From Haladaptatus cibarius D43 (GTDB lineage Archaea > Halobacteriota > Halobacteria > Halobacteriales > Haladaptataceae): a DNA stretch of 64,000 nt. The stretch lies in NCBI RefSeq assembly GCF_000710615.1, contig NZ_JDTH01000012.1, forward strand, positions 62,001 to 126,000, in the 5' to 3' direction. Shown here in pieces: positions 43,940 to 53,658 of this stretch. The position numbers were made by a program, and so were the translations under genes. Position 1 is the first letter of the stretch. Every line of letters begins with the position of its first letter. The notes under the pieces were generated by a model that saw only the letters and a program-made list of their open reading frames with translations, was not told the DNA's origin and ran no database searches.

Positions 43940-44353
43940 CGAGGCACTCTGTTCGGGTTAGCGTGCTGTCCGAGTGGCTACGCTGCTTGAAGTCTCGAAG
44001 CTTCGCCCATAGAGTTGTTAGTGTGACAAGAATACCCGCTTGGAGAGCCATCTGGAGCAGTTTCCGCTGACCGAATCGACCAATTCCACACATCACAGTC
44101 TCGATAAACCCGGTGTAGTCTCAACTTCCAGACATCCCAAAAATTACAACTGGTGCGCTCAATGTATACGATGTGAACTACCCGAGCTTTCGCTCAGATA
44201 AGACCTCCGCCTCTCTCGATTCCATCCACCTCATCAAATTCTCTCTGATCCCATCTTCCCCCCCCCGTTTAGAATCACAGATGAAACACCATTCATGAAG
44301 CAGAGCGAGAACGTGAGAGCGTCTGACCAGGTATAAGCATGGATTAGGATGTA
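43940..44353. other. noncoding stretch after the transposase remnant
   Basis: About 410 bases without a supported gene. It contains copy E of the dispersed element and a C-rich run near 44261. A minus-strand frame (containing GRFGQRKLLQMALQAG) around 43985-44096 may be part of another decayed gene, but I cannot place it. Confidence 0.5.
44108..44175 (+). repeat. dispersed element, copy E
   Basis: It shares aaacccggtgtagtctcaac and ggtgcgctcaatgtatacg with the other copies. It lies downstream of, and in the same orientation as, the transposase remnant, as copy C does with its own remnant. Confidence 0.65.
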
Positions 44354-45205
44354 TTATGTGCGGTCTGTCGAGACGACAGTGCCGTCCTGGTCAAGTGTGA
44401 CGGAGAGTTCGTCACCGTCGTGAGTCACGTCGATTCGAAGGCGGAGGGGATCCGTGGATAGCACCGTTTCGCCCCCGGGTTCACAGAAGCCGAGCGTCCA
44501 GAACGGTGTCGTCCGGATATCAACCCCTCGCTCGTAGTAGAACGCCCGAACGGTAGGGTGGCCGAGGACGAAGAGACCAACAGCGACGCCGTGGTGAAAG
44601 CCACAGCGACGACATTCACCGTGATAATGGTAGTGGTCCTTGCGTGCACCACCATACCTAATATCGCCGTCGACGTGTCCGTAACATTCCGAACAGATTC
44701 CCTGTCGGGTCAGCGCACTCCACTGGTGCTGCAGCATAGCAACCTGTTCGACCACAACGCCGTCCGGGTGAGAGTCGAGGATACTTGGCGGCACCGACAG
44801 TGGGATGGTGTGATCGTCTATCCCGCAGGTGAGCCAGAGATTCCCATCCCTGTAGACGAGTTGCACAGGATCGTCACAGTACTGGCAGTCGCCATCTGTG
44901 TCGACTGGTCCCCACTGCCAGTCGGGGTCGAAGACTCCGGAGACGACCGTCGAGAGAATCGCCATGCCGATGCGCGAGAGACTGTATCCCGCTGAACCCT
45001 TTACAAGCAGGTCGTCCATTCGGTTAAGGTGGTAGTTGAAGTTCCCGTTGTCGCGGACGCCAACGGTCGTACGAAGTTCATTATATTCGAGCCACGGGTC
45101 GGTTGGTGTCTCCTCGTACGCGGCTGCCAGCGCTCTGAGGATGTCGATCCGAGTCGAGTTGCTCAGTAGGTCAAAGAATTTGTCCGAATCCGTTGTTTGA
45201 TCCAT
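44354..45205 (-). CDS. HTH regulator with zinc-ribbon-like C-terminal domain
   Basis: The 283-residue protein opens with an ArsR-like winged helix (FDLLSNSTRIDILRALA; GNFNYHLNRMDDLL). A C-terminal domain follows with Cys pairs (DCQYCDDPV, ICSECYGHV, CRRCGFHHGV) that could hold zinc. This layout is common in haloarchaeal regulators of unknown target. It is divergent from the DUF5788-like gene, with a 100-base gap that should hold both promoters. The internal ATG choices are poorer than the first. Confidence 0.78.
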   Translation of the reverse strand: MDQTTDSDKFFDLLSNSTRIDILRALAAAYEETPTDPWLEYNELRTTVGVRDNGNFNYHLNRMDDLLVKGSAGYSLSRIGMAILSTVVSGVFDPDWQWGPVDTDGDCQYCDDPVQLVYRDGNLWLTCGIDDHTIPLSVPPSILDSHPDGVVVEQVAMLQHQWSALTRQGICSECYGHVDGDIRYGGARKDHYHYHGECRRCGFHHGVAVGLFVLGHPTVRAFYYERGVDIRTTPFWTLGFCEPGGETVLSTDPLRLRIDVTHDGDELSVTLDQDGTVVSTDRT

Positions 45206-45309
45206 ATTTCAGATCTATGAACCTAAGTCACTAAACATTGATGACAACAATCTAGGAGAAATTCGTTGCTCGGAACGCCTATTTTCGAATCGAGCGATAT
45301 TTAGACCAG

Positions 45310-45735
45310 ATGATGACCCAACGAATGAACGAACAGAAGCGTACGGAACTGCTAGAACAAGTGTACCAGACGAGCGGGACTGTTGGCAGTTCGATTCCGG
45401 AATCGGTTCGAATCGAAGACGAGTCCGTTCCCCTCCGCGAATTTTACTTTGAAGTTGTCGACCGCGACGATCTGCGGAAGATAGAGCGCGAACGCATCCA
45501 AGACGTAGTCTCGTATCTCCGTCGGCAACGGTTGCGGTTAATTCGCAAAATTCGAGAGCGAGAAGTCGACTACGAGACCGGACAGTCGCTGGTTCCCACG
45601 ATTCAGAGCCTCGATCGGGCGATCAATGCTTTCGAGTCGCTGGACGAGCCGTGCTTTGAAGAGCAGGTGCGACAGGAGAAAATAGAATCGGCGCGTGAAT
45701 TGGTCGATCTCATGCGAAAGCTCGGCAAGCTTTAG
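45310..45735 (+). CDS. DUF5788-like haloarchaeal protein
   Basis: 141 residues, helical and charged, with TSGTVGSSIPESVRIEDESV and REFYFEVVDRDDL at the front and a coiled-coil-prone end. I associate these features with the DUF5788 family of haloarchaea; function unknown. The first ATG-ATG pair was taken as start, and an ATG five codons in is possible. A possible AT-rich promoter lies in the gap with the divergent regulator. Confidence 0.7.
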   Translation: MMTQRMNEQKRTELLEQVYQTSGTVGSSIPESVRIEDESVPLREFYFEVVDRDDLRKIERERIQDVVSYLRRQRLRLIRKIREREVDYETGQSLVPTIQSLDRAINAFESLDEPCFEEQVRQEKIESARELVDLMRKLGKL

Positions 45736-45983
45736 GACCGTCTCGAAGCTATTGCACTCAATCAACCAATTACAGTGGCCAGTATCCCATAGAAGATCTC
45801 AACAATTAAGGCTCACAGAAACTCCGACTGTTATTCGCAATACATACGGTGAGATCTCGTGTTCATTGCAGTATCACCGGTCAAAACGACGCTCTAGCGA
45901 GGGAGAATTTCACGAAAGAATAGCACACGTGGATCCGGTAGACAGCAGAATATTTATCAAGTTGATTGATCCCATCCAAGATA

Positions 45984-46271
45984 GTGGACAGCTTTCAGGA
46001 TAGTGTGAACGGCTATTTCGACACCGAAGACCAGCTATCACGGTACCTCTTGGATCACGCAGCAGATTACGTCTCAACGGCTCACGCCAAGAAGCAGTCG
46101 ATTAATACACGTACGGAAGTTGAAGCGCGACGTGAACGTGTACGAGAGACGTTCTTATCTGCCATCGGTGGAATACCCGCCCGATCTACATTTGTAGGTA
46201 GCGAGAGGTGTTCGAAGTGGCAATTTCAGAGGAAGAGTGGGACAAGGCGGATCGAAATTTTCCGCTGGTAA
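45984..46271 (+). pseudogene. alpha/beta-hydrolase N-terminal fragment fused to foreign sequence
   Basis: A GTG start opens MDSFQDSVNGYFDTEDQL. The segment VEARRERVRETFLSAIGGIP follows, which is the N-terminal helix and loop of haloarchaeal acetylxylan-esterase-like hydrolases (several hundred residues long). After about 46185 the similarity stops and the frame runs into the GNAT remnant in another frame. An AT-rich ATATTTATC about 35 bases upstream resembles a TATA box, so the promoter end of the gene survives while its body is gone. Confidence 0.55.
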
Positions 46272-46554
46272 TACGGTGGGTCTATTCGTCAATGAGGAAC
46301 TCGGTGCCATAGCAGGGTATGAAATCTGGGACGATGTAAATGCACATATCGAAATTGTCACACACCCAAACTACCGTAGTGAAGGGTATGGTCAGGCAGT
46401 AGTTTCACGAGCGACTGATCACGCTCTTTCTGCCGATCTCCTTCCTCAATACCGAACTTTAGATGCATGGCAATGGTCTGTTTCATTCGCGCAGGGTGTT
46501 GGCTATCAGCGGTTTGCGACAGCATATCCTGGAATTTGTAAAATCATGAATTAA
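46217..46554 (+). pseudogene. GNAT acetyltransferase, N-terminally truncated and frameshifted
   Basis: One frame gives SEEEWDKADRNF. A second frame, entered near 46258, continues AGNTVGLFVNEELGAIAGYE and VTHPNYRSEGYGQAVVSRAT, then GVGYQRFATAYPG. The latter holds the GNAT acetyl-CoA motif (R-x-x-G-x-G reads RSEGYG here). The front third is absent and the frame is broken, so it is decayed. It shares a fusion point with the hydrolase fragment just upstream. Confidence 0.7.
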
Positions 46555-46690
46555 CAACGGTCGTAGCTATGTATTGAATGGGTCGATTCAACTTCTGCTC
46601 AAAGCGGTTGTTGTATATTCAAATATGTATTTATTATAATTATGATTATAAAGCAAATATTATATCGATAGAAATATTATACAGAACAGA

Positions 46691-47389
46691 ATGTCAGACC
46701 CATTCGCTCAGGCGCTTCACGACTTCCATTTCGACGAGATGCTGGGCCCCTTAGTCTATCGCCGAGGTGAAGAGACTGAAGAAGTCGGGATTGAATTCTA
46801 TTTCGACGTCATCGATGGTGACGGGTCGTGGCTGGAACCGTATCTCGATGGGCCACTCCTGGATATGGGTGCTGGTGCTGGACGGCATGCACTCTACTTT
46901 CAGGAGCAGTTTGAGACCGTCGCAATTGAACAAAACGAACAGTTAGTTGAGGTACTCCGTGATCGTGGTGTGAAAGACGCTCGTCAAGTGAACATGTTCA
47001 ACCTCCAGGAGACATTCGAGGAAAATCGATTCAAATCGGCGATTGCGCTCGGTACCCAAGTGAGTCTTTCTCGATCGATGCAAGGGCTCACGCAATTCCT
47101 GGACGATCTCGCCTACGTCACGAGGCCGAATGCAACTGCTATCATCGACGGGTACGATCCGGAGAAAGAGGAGACAAAATCCAAACTGGACTACTATACC
47201 GATCGATCAGATGGCCTCGCGTACCGTCTGCTCCAAATGGAGTACGATGGAATGCTCGGAGAGCCCTGGCTGTACAGGCTCTTCACACCCGAGCGTTTCC
47301 GCGACGCAACAAATACCACCGACTGGGAGATCGTTGAGGTGAGATATGCAACAGAGAATCTCTATCAGCTTGCCTTGGAAAAGCAATGA
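46691..47389 (+). CDS. class I SAM-dependent methyltransferase
   Basis: A 232-residue enzyme with LLDMGAGAGRHALYFQ (SAM motif I), VAIEQNEQLVEVL (acidic post-strand residue) and later strands of the fold. The substrate is unknown. The region before it (about 46570-46690) is strikingly AT-rich and includes ATATTATAC about 20 bases before the ATG, a plausible promoter. Codon use is less GC-rich than the glycan genes, in line with an acquired region. It stands alone on the strand with no tight neighbours. Confidence 0.85.
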   Translation: MSDPFAQALHDFHFDEMLGPLVYRRGEETEEVGIEFYFDVIDGDGSWLEPYLDGPLLDMGAGAGRHALYFQEQFETVAIEQNEQLVEVLRDRGVKDARQVNMFNLQETFEENRFKSAIALGTQVSLSRSMQGLTQFLDDLAYVTRPNATAIIDGYDPEKEETKSKLDYYTDRSDGLAYRLLQMEYDGMLGEPWLYRLFTPERFRDATNTTDWEIVEVRYATENLYQLALEKQ

Positions 47390-47562
47390 GATCACGTTTC
47401 ACAACCCCGGAAAGCGACCGAGCAGCGTGCAAACTGGTTTCGTGGGAGCGTTTTTGAGACGGTAGAGACGCTTTCGTCGCGCCATTTTAGAAGTCGTGTG
47501 ATATTTTTTAGAGCTAGCGTTTATGTATAGAAGGCAACTAATACTCGCGTGGTGCATATTGG

Positions 47563-48045
47563 ATGGGCAAGTTAGAACCTGTTTCGTGGGAGACGATTGA
47601 AGCTGTTTCCGGCGCTCCCGCCACAGATGTCCTCGAATATATCAACCAACTCCAAGACAGTGTCAGCGATGACGAGCCATACGAGGCGGTGAAAACGATC
47701 CACGATGCTATTAGTGCCGATCTGGGTAGTGATTGCTCTGTTCCGGATCAAGGCGAGGTCTTTATCACGGTATATCTGTTGGAGCAACGCGGAATCATTG
47801 CATCCAACGATGATGAGTCCACGGAGTTTCCATCACTCGTTGCTCGTCGCCCAGATAGCAATCGGCTCCATGAGTTGTTCTGGGAGCAGAACCGGACAAT
47901 GTGGTGGATTGCTGTTCAGTGTGGCGTTCACTGGGCACTTATACGATACTGGCTCTATGAAGACGATATTCCCCTACAGGAACGAAACTTTACAGACACG
48001 ACATTGGAGCAGATTCGTGCATATCAAGACCAGAAAAATGACTAG
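47563..48045 (+). CDS. uncharacterised protein with C-terminal HTH-like segment
   Basis: A 160-residue protein. The C-terminal ~50 residues (LHELFWEQNRTMWWIAVQCG, then VHWALIRYWLYEDDIP) resemble homeodomain-like HTH segments of the AEECGV-x-x-x-TIRYWL type found in haloarchaeal DNA-binding proteins. The N-terminal part is acidic and helical with no known motif. It follows an AT-rich gap and stands alone. A role in DNA binding is inferred from the C-terminus only. Confidence 0.55.
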   Translation: MGKLEPVSWETIEAVSGAPATDVLEYINQLQDSVSDDEPYEAVKTIHDAISADLGSDCSVPDQGEVFITVYLLEQRGIIASNDDESTEFPSLVARRPDSNRLHELFWEQNRTMWWIAVQCGVHWALIRYWLYEDDIPLQERNFTDTTLEQIRAYQDQKND

Positions 48046-48292
48046 TTTCGGACTGATTACACCTTCCCGATACTGGTGGCAAACTTCTTGATTCCGTGGG
48101 CAGCAATCCAACTGAATGTACTGTCCGTCTAGCGTTCGGCGGCAGAAATCGGATCTAGGCTAAACAACGGGCTGTACTGCTCGACCATACAGTTGTTACT
48201 TGCCGCACAAAATTCATTTCACAAGGTTAAATCACCACCCATATTGATTAGATAGTTATCATTATTGTGCAGCTCATGAAATGATATAACAT

Positions 48293-49690
48293 ATGAGTGA
48301 CTCCGAATCAAACCCGGCTCGCACGTTCAAATCGCTCGACGATGCAGTCCCTCGGTATGAATCGTTTCTCACAGTCGACGAACACCGAGAACGCAACCAG
48401 GCGCTCGCGCGCAAGCACGATCACGTCACGTACGAGGAACACGGCGAGAGCAAGGGCGGAGAGACGATCTGGACGGTCACTATCGGCACGGGTGACCGAA
48501 GTGCACTCTTGTTTGGTGCACCGCACCCAAACGAACCGATCGGCTCAATGACAATCGACTTTCTTATCCACGAACTCGCGACAAACGACGAGCTACGGGC
48601 GTCTTTGGACTACGAATTCGTCTGTATGCCGATTGCCGACATAGACGGTGTCCGACTCAATGAAGGGTGGTTTGACGGGCCGTTCACACTTTCAAACTAT
48701 ATCCAGAACTTCTACCGCCCACCACCAGACGAGCAGATCGAAGCAACGTTCCCAGTCGAATATGAGAACTATTCGTTCAATGAGTCGACACCGGCGACCC
48801 GTATATTGACAGATCTAATCGAAGCACACCAACCGGATTTCATCTATAGTTTCCACAATCTCGAATTCGGGGGCTGTTACTACTACCTCACAGAGCCTCT
48901 CGAACCGCTTCACGACGTCCTTTCATCGCTCCCAGAAGAGTATGGAGTCCCACTCCATCACGGTGAGCCAGAGTGGTTCGAGAACGAAGCGTTTGATGAT
49001 ACCATCTATCGGCTTCGAACCTTCGAAGATCAATATGAGATGGTACACGAGGATAATGATACCGAACCCGAAGAAGTGCTGCTCGGTGGCAATGCCTATG
49101 ACTACGCCAGCCGGTTCGATGACGATGTCGTTGAGTTCATCGTTGAACTACCGTACTTCTACGACCCACAGATTCAGGACCAGACCGAACTGAATCGCAC
49201 CCGTGAGGAAGTCATTCGAGAGGGTGTCGAGAGTCGGCGAAGACTCCTCGAAGAGATGGGGAATGTCGTCAAGTCCGTCGGTGAGTACCTGCCGGACACA
49301 CCGATGGCACGCGAGTCGATGGGTGTCGTCTCATATTTCGAGGATGAAGGTAAGTCAAAAGTTGAATGGGCGGAATCAGCCCCCGAAACGGATGACCCAG
49401 CAACGGTTGCCCAGTACGTCGACGAGCGGTTTCTCAGACAGTGTCATCTGTTGAGATATGCTGGGATGTTGTTGCGGTCGATCGATCACACTGCAATGAG
49501 TGCTGACGAGGAAACGCACGAGCAACTCATGGACGCAAAGACAGTGCTCGAGGACATATTGCACGACCGAATCAGCGAGATACGGGAGCACCTTGATTAC
49601 GAGACGATTCCGATTTGGAAACTCGTCGTGATTCAGGCTCGTGTAGGCTTGGTGTGTTTAGACTATCGGCAAAGTACCCCTGATGAATGA
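48293..49690 (+). CDS. M14-family zinc carboxypeptidase-like protein
   Basis: The 465-residue cytoplasmic protein has an M14 zinc site. HxxE lies in FGAPHPNEPIGSM (His and Glu ligands, near residue 83), and the third His in SFHNLEFGG (near 183). The catalytic Glu is probably in VEFIVELPYFYDP. No signal peptide is present. A helical C-terminal extension of about 150 residues follows the catalytic domain. M14 enzymes remove C-terminal residues from peptides or deacylate similar amides; the substrate is unknown. It stands alone, with the S13 peptidase homologue converging on it across a 165-base AT-rich gap. Confidence 0.82.
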   Translation: MSDSESNPARTFKSLDDAVPRYESFLTVDEHRERNQALARKHDHVTYEEHGESKGGETIWTVTIGTGDRSALLFGAPHPNEPIGSMTIDFLIHELATNDELRASLDYEFVCMPIADIDGVRLNEGWFDGPFTLSNYIQNFYRPPPDEQIEATFPVEYENYSFNESTPATRILTDLIEAHQPDFIYSFHNLEFGGCYYYLTEPLEPLHDVLSSLPEEYGVPLHHGEPEWFENEAFDDTIYRLRTFEDQYEMVHEDNDTEPEEVLLGGNAYDYASRFDDDVVEFIVELPYFYDPQIQDQTELNRTREEVIREGVESRRRLLEEMGNVVKSVGEYLPDTPMARESMGVVSYFEDEGKSKVEWAESAPETDDPATVAQYVDERFLRQCHLLRYAGMLLRSIDHTAMSADEETHEQLMDAKTVLEDILHDRISEIREHLDYETIPIWKLVVIQARVGLVCLDYRQSTPDE

Positions 49691-49855
49691 CTCGATAAAG
49701 AAGTAGAACTATACAGAACGAAACTGATCGAAAAGTGTTTTTACACAATTATTATCCACTAGATATTATTTATTGAATATATATCATATGATGAAAGCAA
49801 TAGTAAAAGCTCATGTCTGGAGTCACAGGAGACGGCTAACGGTGGGAGTTGTCTC

Positions 49856-51337
49856 TTATTTTTTGGCAAGTGCAGCGACTATATCGTCTTGGTAATTGCG
49901 AGCGTCCCCGAGTCCGACCGTTACGTTCGACATGAGAATCGAAAACAAGATGTCCGGTTTCGTCGAGCGGCGAATAGCTCCGGAGAGTGCACGCGTTCCA
50001 CGAACTGTCCCAGTTTTTGCTTGGACTGGTACGTTAACGTCTTGCAATCGGTATCTAAGTGTGCCTTCACCAGATGTTGGCAGTGATTCGAAGAATACGT
50101 CAGACCATGGTTTCTTTTGTGCCCACTCTAGCAGGGAGACGATGTTGTATGCCGAGACGAGGTTGAATTGCGAGAGTCCGGATCCGTCTCTGAAGACGGT
50201 GGCGTCGGCCCCCAAACTGTCGAAATACCCGTCGGCTAAGTCAGTCCACGCATCGAACGACCCCTCACCGAGTGCACGATGTGCCGTCCTGAGTGCCAGT
50301 TGGTCGGCATCGACATTGTTCGAGTACGTTAGCATCGGGTCGAGCACTTCGTGTAGTGGTTCGGATTCGAGATCGATTTCGAATGCTGGTGTCGTCTCTT
50401 TGTTTTCTGTCCGCAGTGCTACATCACCTTTGACAGCGACACCTTCTTGTTCGAGGACGTCTGCAAATACCGCGGCACAATGCTCGTCCGGACGCATCAC
50501 CGGGGCCAACTCGGTCTCCTTGTAGCCGGGTGGGAGTTCCCCGATGGCGTAGATGGTGTTCGTAACTCGGTCGAGGTAGGTGTAGAAGTAACCGTTTGAT
50601 TCTGCAGATGTTTTCGAAAGGTACGATTCGACGGACACAAATGCCGATTTTGGTTCAACAGTGAGATTGATTTCCCCGTTGGAGTGCTCGGCTGTGAGTG
50701 CCACCTTATTCCAGTTGAGAGCGAGCGTTGAACTCGGTGCTCCGTACGAGTACTGTGGATCTTCCCACGTCCATCCTTCCGGGTAGCCAGGACCGCGAAC
50801 CGAAAATACCGGGCCGTAGCCGGACGTCTCGAATGTAGTGATGTCCGCGACGAGGTCACCATGGATTGCCTTTATTCCCCGTCCGGAGACCTGCTTTGCT
50901 AACGTTTCAAGCTGGGTCTTCGCCAAGACATCGCCGGTTCCGCGAAGGACGAGATTGCCGTGAAATTGTGTGCCAGCTGTAGAGCCTTCTCCGATAACGG
51001 TCGTCTTGGAACGTGCGTCCGGTCCAAGATGTTCGAGTGCGAGTGCGGCCGAAAGGAGCTTTGCGTTCGACGCAGGCTTAACGGCTTTATCAGCTTCGTG
51101 ACTCGCCAGTACTTCACCGCTTGTTCCGAGTTCTTTCGCGTAAACCGAGACGATTCCGCCGGGGAATTTCTCATCTGCTTTCGCAAGCAGAGTATTGATG
51201 TTCGTCTCGGGATCTGATTCGTCTGATTCATCGTCGGTTTGGATTGCTGTGGCGGTCTCGCCAAATACTGTTCCAACACCGACCATACCAGTCGCTCCGA
51301 GAAATGTCCGTCTGTCTGTGTCCCAGCTCTTCTTCAT
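49856..51337 (-). CDS. Tat-exported D-Ala-D-Ala carboxypeptidase homologue (peptidase S13, DacB/DacC type)
   Basis: A 493-residue protein with a twin-Arg signal (DRRTFLGATGMVGVG) and the penicillin-binding triad: SxxK in KPASNAKLLSAA (about residue 89), SxN in TYSNNVDADQLA, and KTG in VQAKTGTVRGT. Domain II and III regions give the normal S13 length. In bacteria S13 enzymes trim peptidoglycan, which Archaea lack, so the substrate here must be another peptide bond or ester. The AT-rich flank beyond its start (51340-51440) and the IS debris nearby suggest recent acquisition. Confidence 0.9.
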   Translation of the reverse strand: MKKSWDTDRRTFLGATGMVGVGTVFGETATAIQTDDESDESDPETNINTLLAKADEKFPGGIVSVYAKELGTSGEVLASHEADKAVKPASNAKLLSAALALEHLGPDARSKTTVIGEGSTAGTQFHGNLVLRGTGDVLAKTQLETLAKQVSGRGIKAIHGDLVADITTFETSGYGPVFSVRGPGYPEGWTWEDPQYSYGAPSSTLALNWNKVALTAEHSNGEINLTVEPKSAFVSVESYLSKTSAESNGYFYTYLDRVTNTIYAIGELPPGYKETELAPVMRPDEHCAAVFADVLEQEGVAVKGDVALRTENKETTPAFEIDLESEPLHEVLDPMLTYSNNVDADQLALRTAHRALGEGSFDAWTDLADGYFDSLGADATVFRDGSGLSQFNLVSAYNIVSLLEWAQKKPWSDVFFESLPTSGEGTLRYRLQDVNVPVQAKTGTVRGTRALSGAIRRSTKPDILFSILMSNVTVGLGDARNYQDDIVAALAKK

Positions 51338-51482
51338 TTTCGATCATGGATAAATTATTAAAATATAAGTAACTATACCCACTCATGCTAGATAAATAGG
51401 GTCAACATCCGAGAAAATATTACATAGGATATCGAGACAGACTGTCTAGTGAGGCCAGTTTGAGAAGCGAACAGGTCGTTGA

Positions 51483-51607
51483 GTCGACCGCTTCCACACC
51501 TCGTGGGTGGGTAGTCGGCAGAGTGTCCACCAATGGCTTGCACTATTTACATACTACTACAACGATCTCAGACCGCCCCAATCACTTGACGGACGAACGC
51601 CGGTCGA
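51483..51607 (+). pseudogene. integrase-core transposase remnant (C-terminal end)
   Basis: The frame reads WLALFTYYYNDLRPPQSLDG then RTPVEEVPNG. This is the hallmark end of rve/DDE transposases of the IS3/IS481 type (YYNxxRPHxSLxGxTPxE). The upstream part is out of frame and the rest of the gene is gone. Confidence 0.75.
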
Positions 51608-51824
51608 GGAGGTGCCAAACGGGGCGAAATGCCAGAAATCAGACTGCTTATCTCTCGATTGTACGAAGCAGCCGACCTCGATCAGCGAAATAGACGACAG
51701 TTGGCATGCTTAAATTTCAGCCAAGCGGATCGACCCCAGAGTACTGTTTTGCCACGGTCAGAAACGGGTTCGCACCGACTCACGGTATGGACGAGCAATT
51801 TCACTCTCGACGGCAAACGTTACC

Positions 51825-51947
51825 AGTAGATCCACCCAATACCGCCTGACGCGAGCCGAAGCGTGGCTCGCCACGCAGTTTGTCTCTGATGCGCTCAGTC
51901 CGGAGGAGCAACAGATCAAAACGATGAACCCCGAACTCGAAGTGTGA
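51825..51947 (+). pseudogene. bacterio-opsin-activator-type HTH protein, C-terminal remnant
   Basis: About 40 residues, SRSTQYRLTRAEAWLATQFV then SDALSPEEQQIKTM. This is the end of an HTH_10 domain (consensus STVQYRLRRAEAWLA) with its usual tail. The recognition helix and everything before it are missing. Confidence 0.7.
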
Positions 51948-52252
51948 ATGATAGACATTCGAACGAAGGGGACAGAAGTTGGCTAGGTCGAATCGTTATG
52001 CATGTCTCTGCGTCATTCCGGATCGAGATAGGTTCAACTTCAGTCGTGCATTAGAAACCCATTGCCCGACGTCAGATGAGGTTGGGAATCAGCGCTCCAT
52101 CCACACACGAACTGCACACAGATCGATTCGGGGGTTCCGGGATGGTTGCACTTCTGCTTAGAGAAGAATGGAGAAGTATATCACACACCACCACTTCCAG
52201 TGTAACCGCCCGGTGGAAGTGCTCTATCCACCATTGCCAGCACCTTGTCCAC
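51948..52252. other. noncoding debris between remnants
   Basis: About 305 bases between two pseudogenes. Short frames on both strands have no family similarity. It probably contains eroded mobile-element sequence. Confidence 0.5.
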
Positions 52253-52552
52253 TCATAAATCATATAATGCAATATCAAACGATCCGCTATATCGGTCGTG
52301 AACATCAAAATTGACGTATCGCAGTGGTAATTTACAAACCAAATCATCAACTGAATCGTACGCCTCGTGCGAGAACCAAGCTGCAGCGACAGTCCAGATA
52401 TCCTCTCCGAGTGCGCCAAGAGAACTGCGATCGTACAGTAATATCGTATCGTAGGCTGGCCAGTGGTTCCGTGAGGTGGTCGCGATCGTTTGAAAGACAC
52501 TGCGCCGAGACCGAGGCGTAGACGCTGTTAGTCGGCCGAAGTGGGAGATCAA
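52253..52552 (-). pseudogene. IS transposase remnant, N-terminal part
   Basis: About 95 residues aligning with the start of the transposase at 43127-43939. RRSVFQTIATTSRNHWPAYD matches RRAIFRQIAQRAHVEWPTYD, and AAAWFSHEAYDSVDDLVCKL matches SETWFTHLDRDSVEQFVLVL. It ends abruptly at FDIALYDL, where the homologue continues. Confidence 0.75.
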
Positions 52553-52633
52553 CGATGTTTATTGGGTAATATGTGATAAAACAATTATATATAAATGTTC
52601 GTTTCAGCAGTGTAAGGATTGTGAACGCCCCTT

Positions 52634-52752
52634 CCGTGCATTGAGAACACCTTTCCCAGCTTTTGTTCAAGCCTGGAAGATGAGACTACACCCAGTATAG
52701 AGAACCCAAGATGCACGATATTAGCCAATCAACCTTTCTGCAGCGCTTCAAA
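52634..52752 (-). repeat. dispersed element, copy B
   Basis: Read on the minus strand it aligns with copy A over more than 100 bases: gaagcgctgcagaaagg against gaagcgcttgcagaagg, then ctctatactgggtgtagtctc and tgttctcaatgcac. It is broken by frameshifts relative to copy A. Confidence 0.7.
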
Positions 52753-52959
52753 CGGAACCTCGGAACCGTTTCTAATTCCTATTCTAACCCAATTGTCACA
52801 GAATAACTGTTCGACTCAGAACTGTGACTCATCCACCGGGATTCATTGTATCGTACCGCAGTTTTAGCCGATTTCTGTCTGCTTCAGCAGCGTGAGAACC
52901 ATGTTTGCTGTTATAAGTTTCTTTAATCTTCGTTGGGCCTTAAATAGTGTTGGACAATA

Positions 52960-53160
52960 ATGCTGTGTATGGAGTATCGCACACGGTCGCGTATTCGTAT
53001 CCTTATCGGTCTTGTTGTAGCTCTCCCTATATTTACCAACTATTGGTTCGGTTGGCCAGAGATTAAACCATATCTCGAAATAGTAATAGTAATGATAACT
53101 GCCTTACTTTTAGTTTCAGGATGGGCGTACTACGATTTCTTCACCCAGATAAACTCGTAA
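52960..53160 (+). CDS. small membrane protein, two predicted helices
   Basis: 66 residues with basic N-terminus RTRSRIRI and hydrophobic stretches at about 14-28 and 40-56. It starts from an ATG, with a second ATG three codons in. No family is known. It is AT-richer than the surrounding genes and lies between two decayed transposases, so it could be a passenger gene or chance. It converges on the remnant that follows. Confidence 0.4.
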   Translation: MLCMEYRTRSRIRILIGLVVALPIFTNYWFGWPEIKPYLEIVIVMITALLLVSGWAYYDFFTQINS

Positions 53161-53193
53161 AACATGTAGATTGTGCCCTCCACATTGTGAATG

Positions 53194-53280
53194 AATGCAT
53201 TGAGAAGACCACTTTCAACTATTGCAGGCGAGTGGAAGTTGAGACTACACAGGGCATAGCCGGGTGTGATGCATGATCTC
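53194..53280 (-). repeat. dispersed element, copy C
   Basis: On the minus strand it reads ctgtgtagtctcaacttcc and tggtcttctcaatgcattc, aligning with copies A and E. It directly follows the C-terminal part of a transposase remnant in the same relative orientation as copy E. Confidence 0.7.
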
Positions 53281-53658
53281 ATCCGAATTGATGACCGAAA
53301 CTTCTTCAAATTGACTCTCCCGTGGAGATAACCGTTAGGCGATTCACGGGGAGCCGGAATATCAGCTCTATCAGCCTGTATCAGGACGGTTCTGATCATC
53401 ATCGTGATATTCTCTCTAAGATCGGGCGTAAACCGTTGATGCCAGGTTCGGCACAATGTCGACTGGACGGGTACGTTCTCGAAATCAAGTTGATCGCAAA
53501 GTAACGGATGCTGATCGAGATATTCGACAAGCGGCTATCATACACCCAGCCGTGGAGTTCTGTCAGCAAGGACACTCGCACCAGCGATTCCATCTCGTAG
53601 TCCGATGATCCGGTGTAACAATTGTAGATCTCGAAATCGACAGTAGCTGTTCTTGATA
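53281..53658 (-). pseudogene. IS transposase remnant, middle part, frameshifted
   Basis: Successive frames give DFEIYNCYTGSSDYEMESL, VRVSLLTELHGWVYDSRLS and WHQRFTPDLRENITMMIRTV. They match EAHDCYTRSTRYEMDSLFRV, FVLKELHGLEHETTL and WHKRFTPDLRETVETAARTI of the transposase at 43127-43939. At least two frameshifts are needed to join them. Confidence 0.78.

Noticed and set aside
44255-44270. C-rich run as a possible phase-variation tract
   Set aside because: It lies in noncoding DNA between a pseudogene and a regulator's 3' end, so a change in length would not alter any reading frame.
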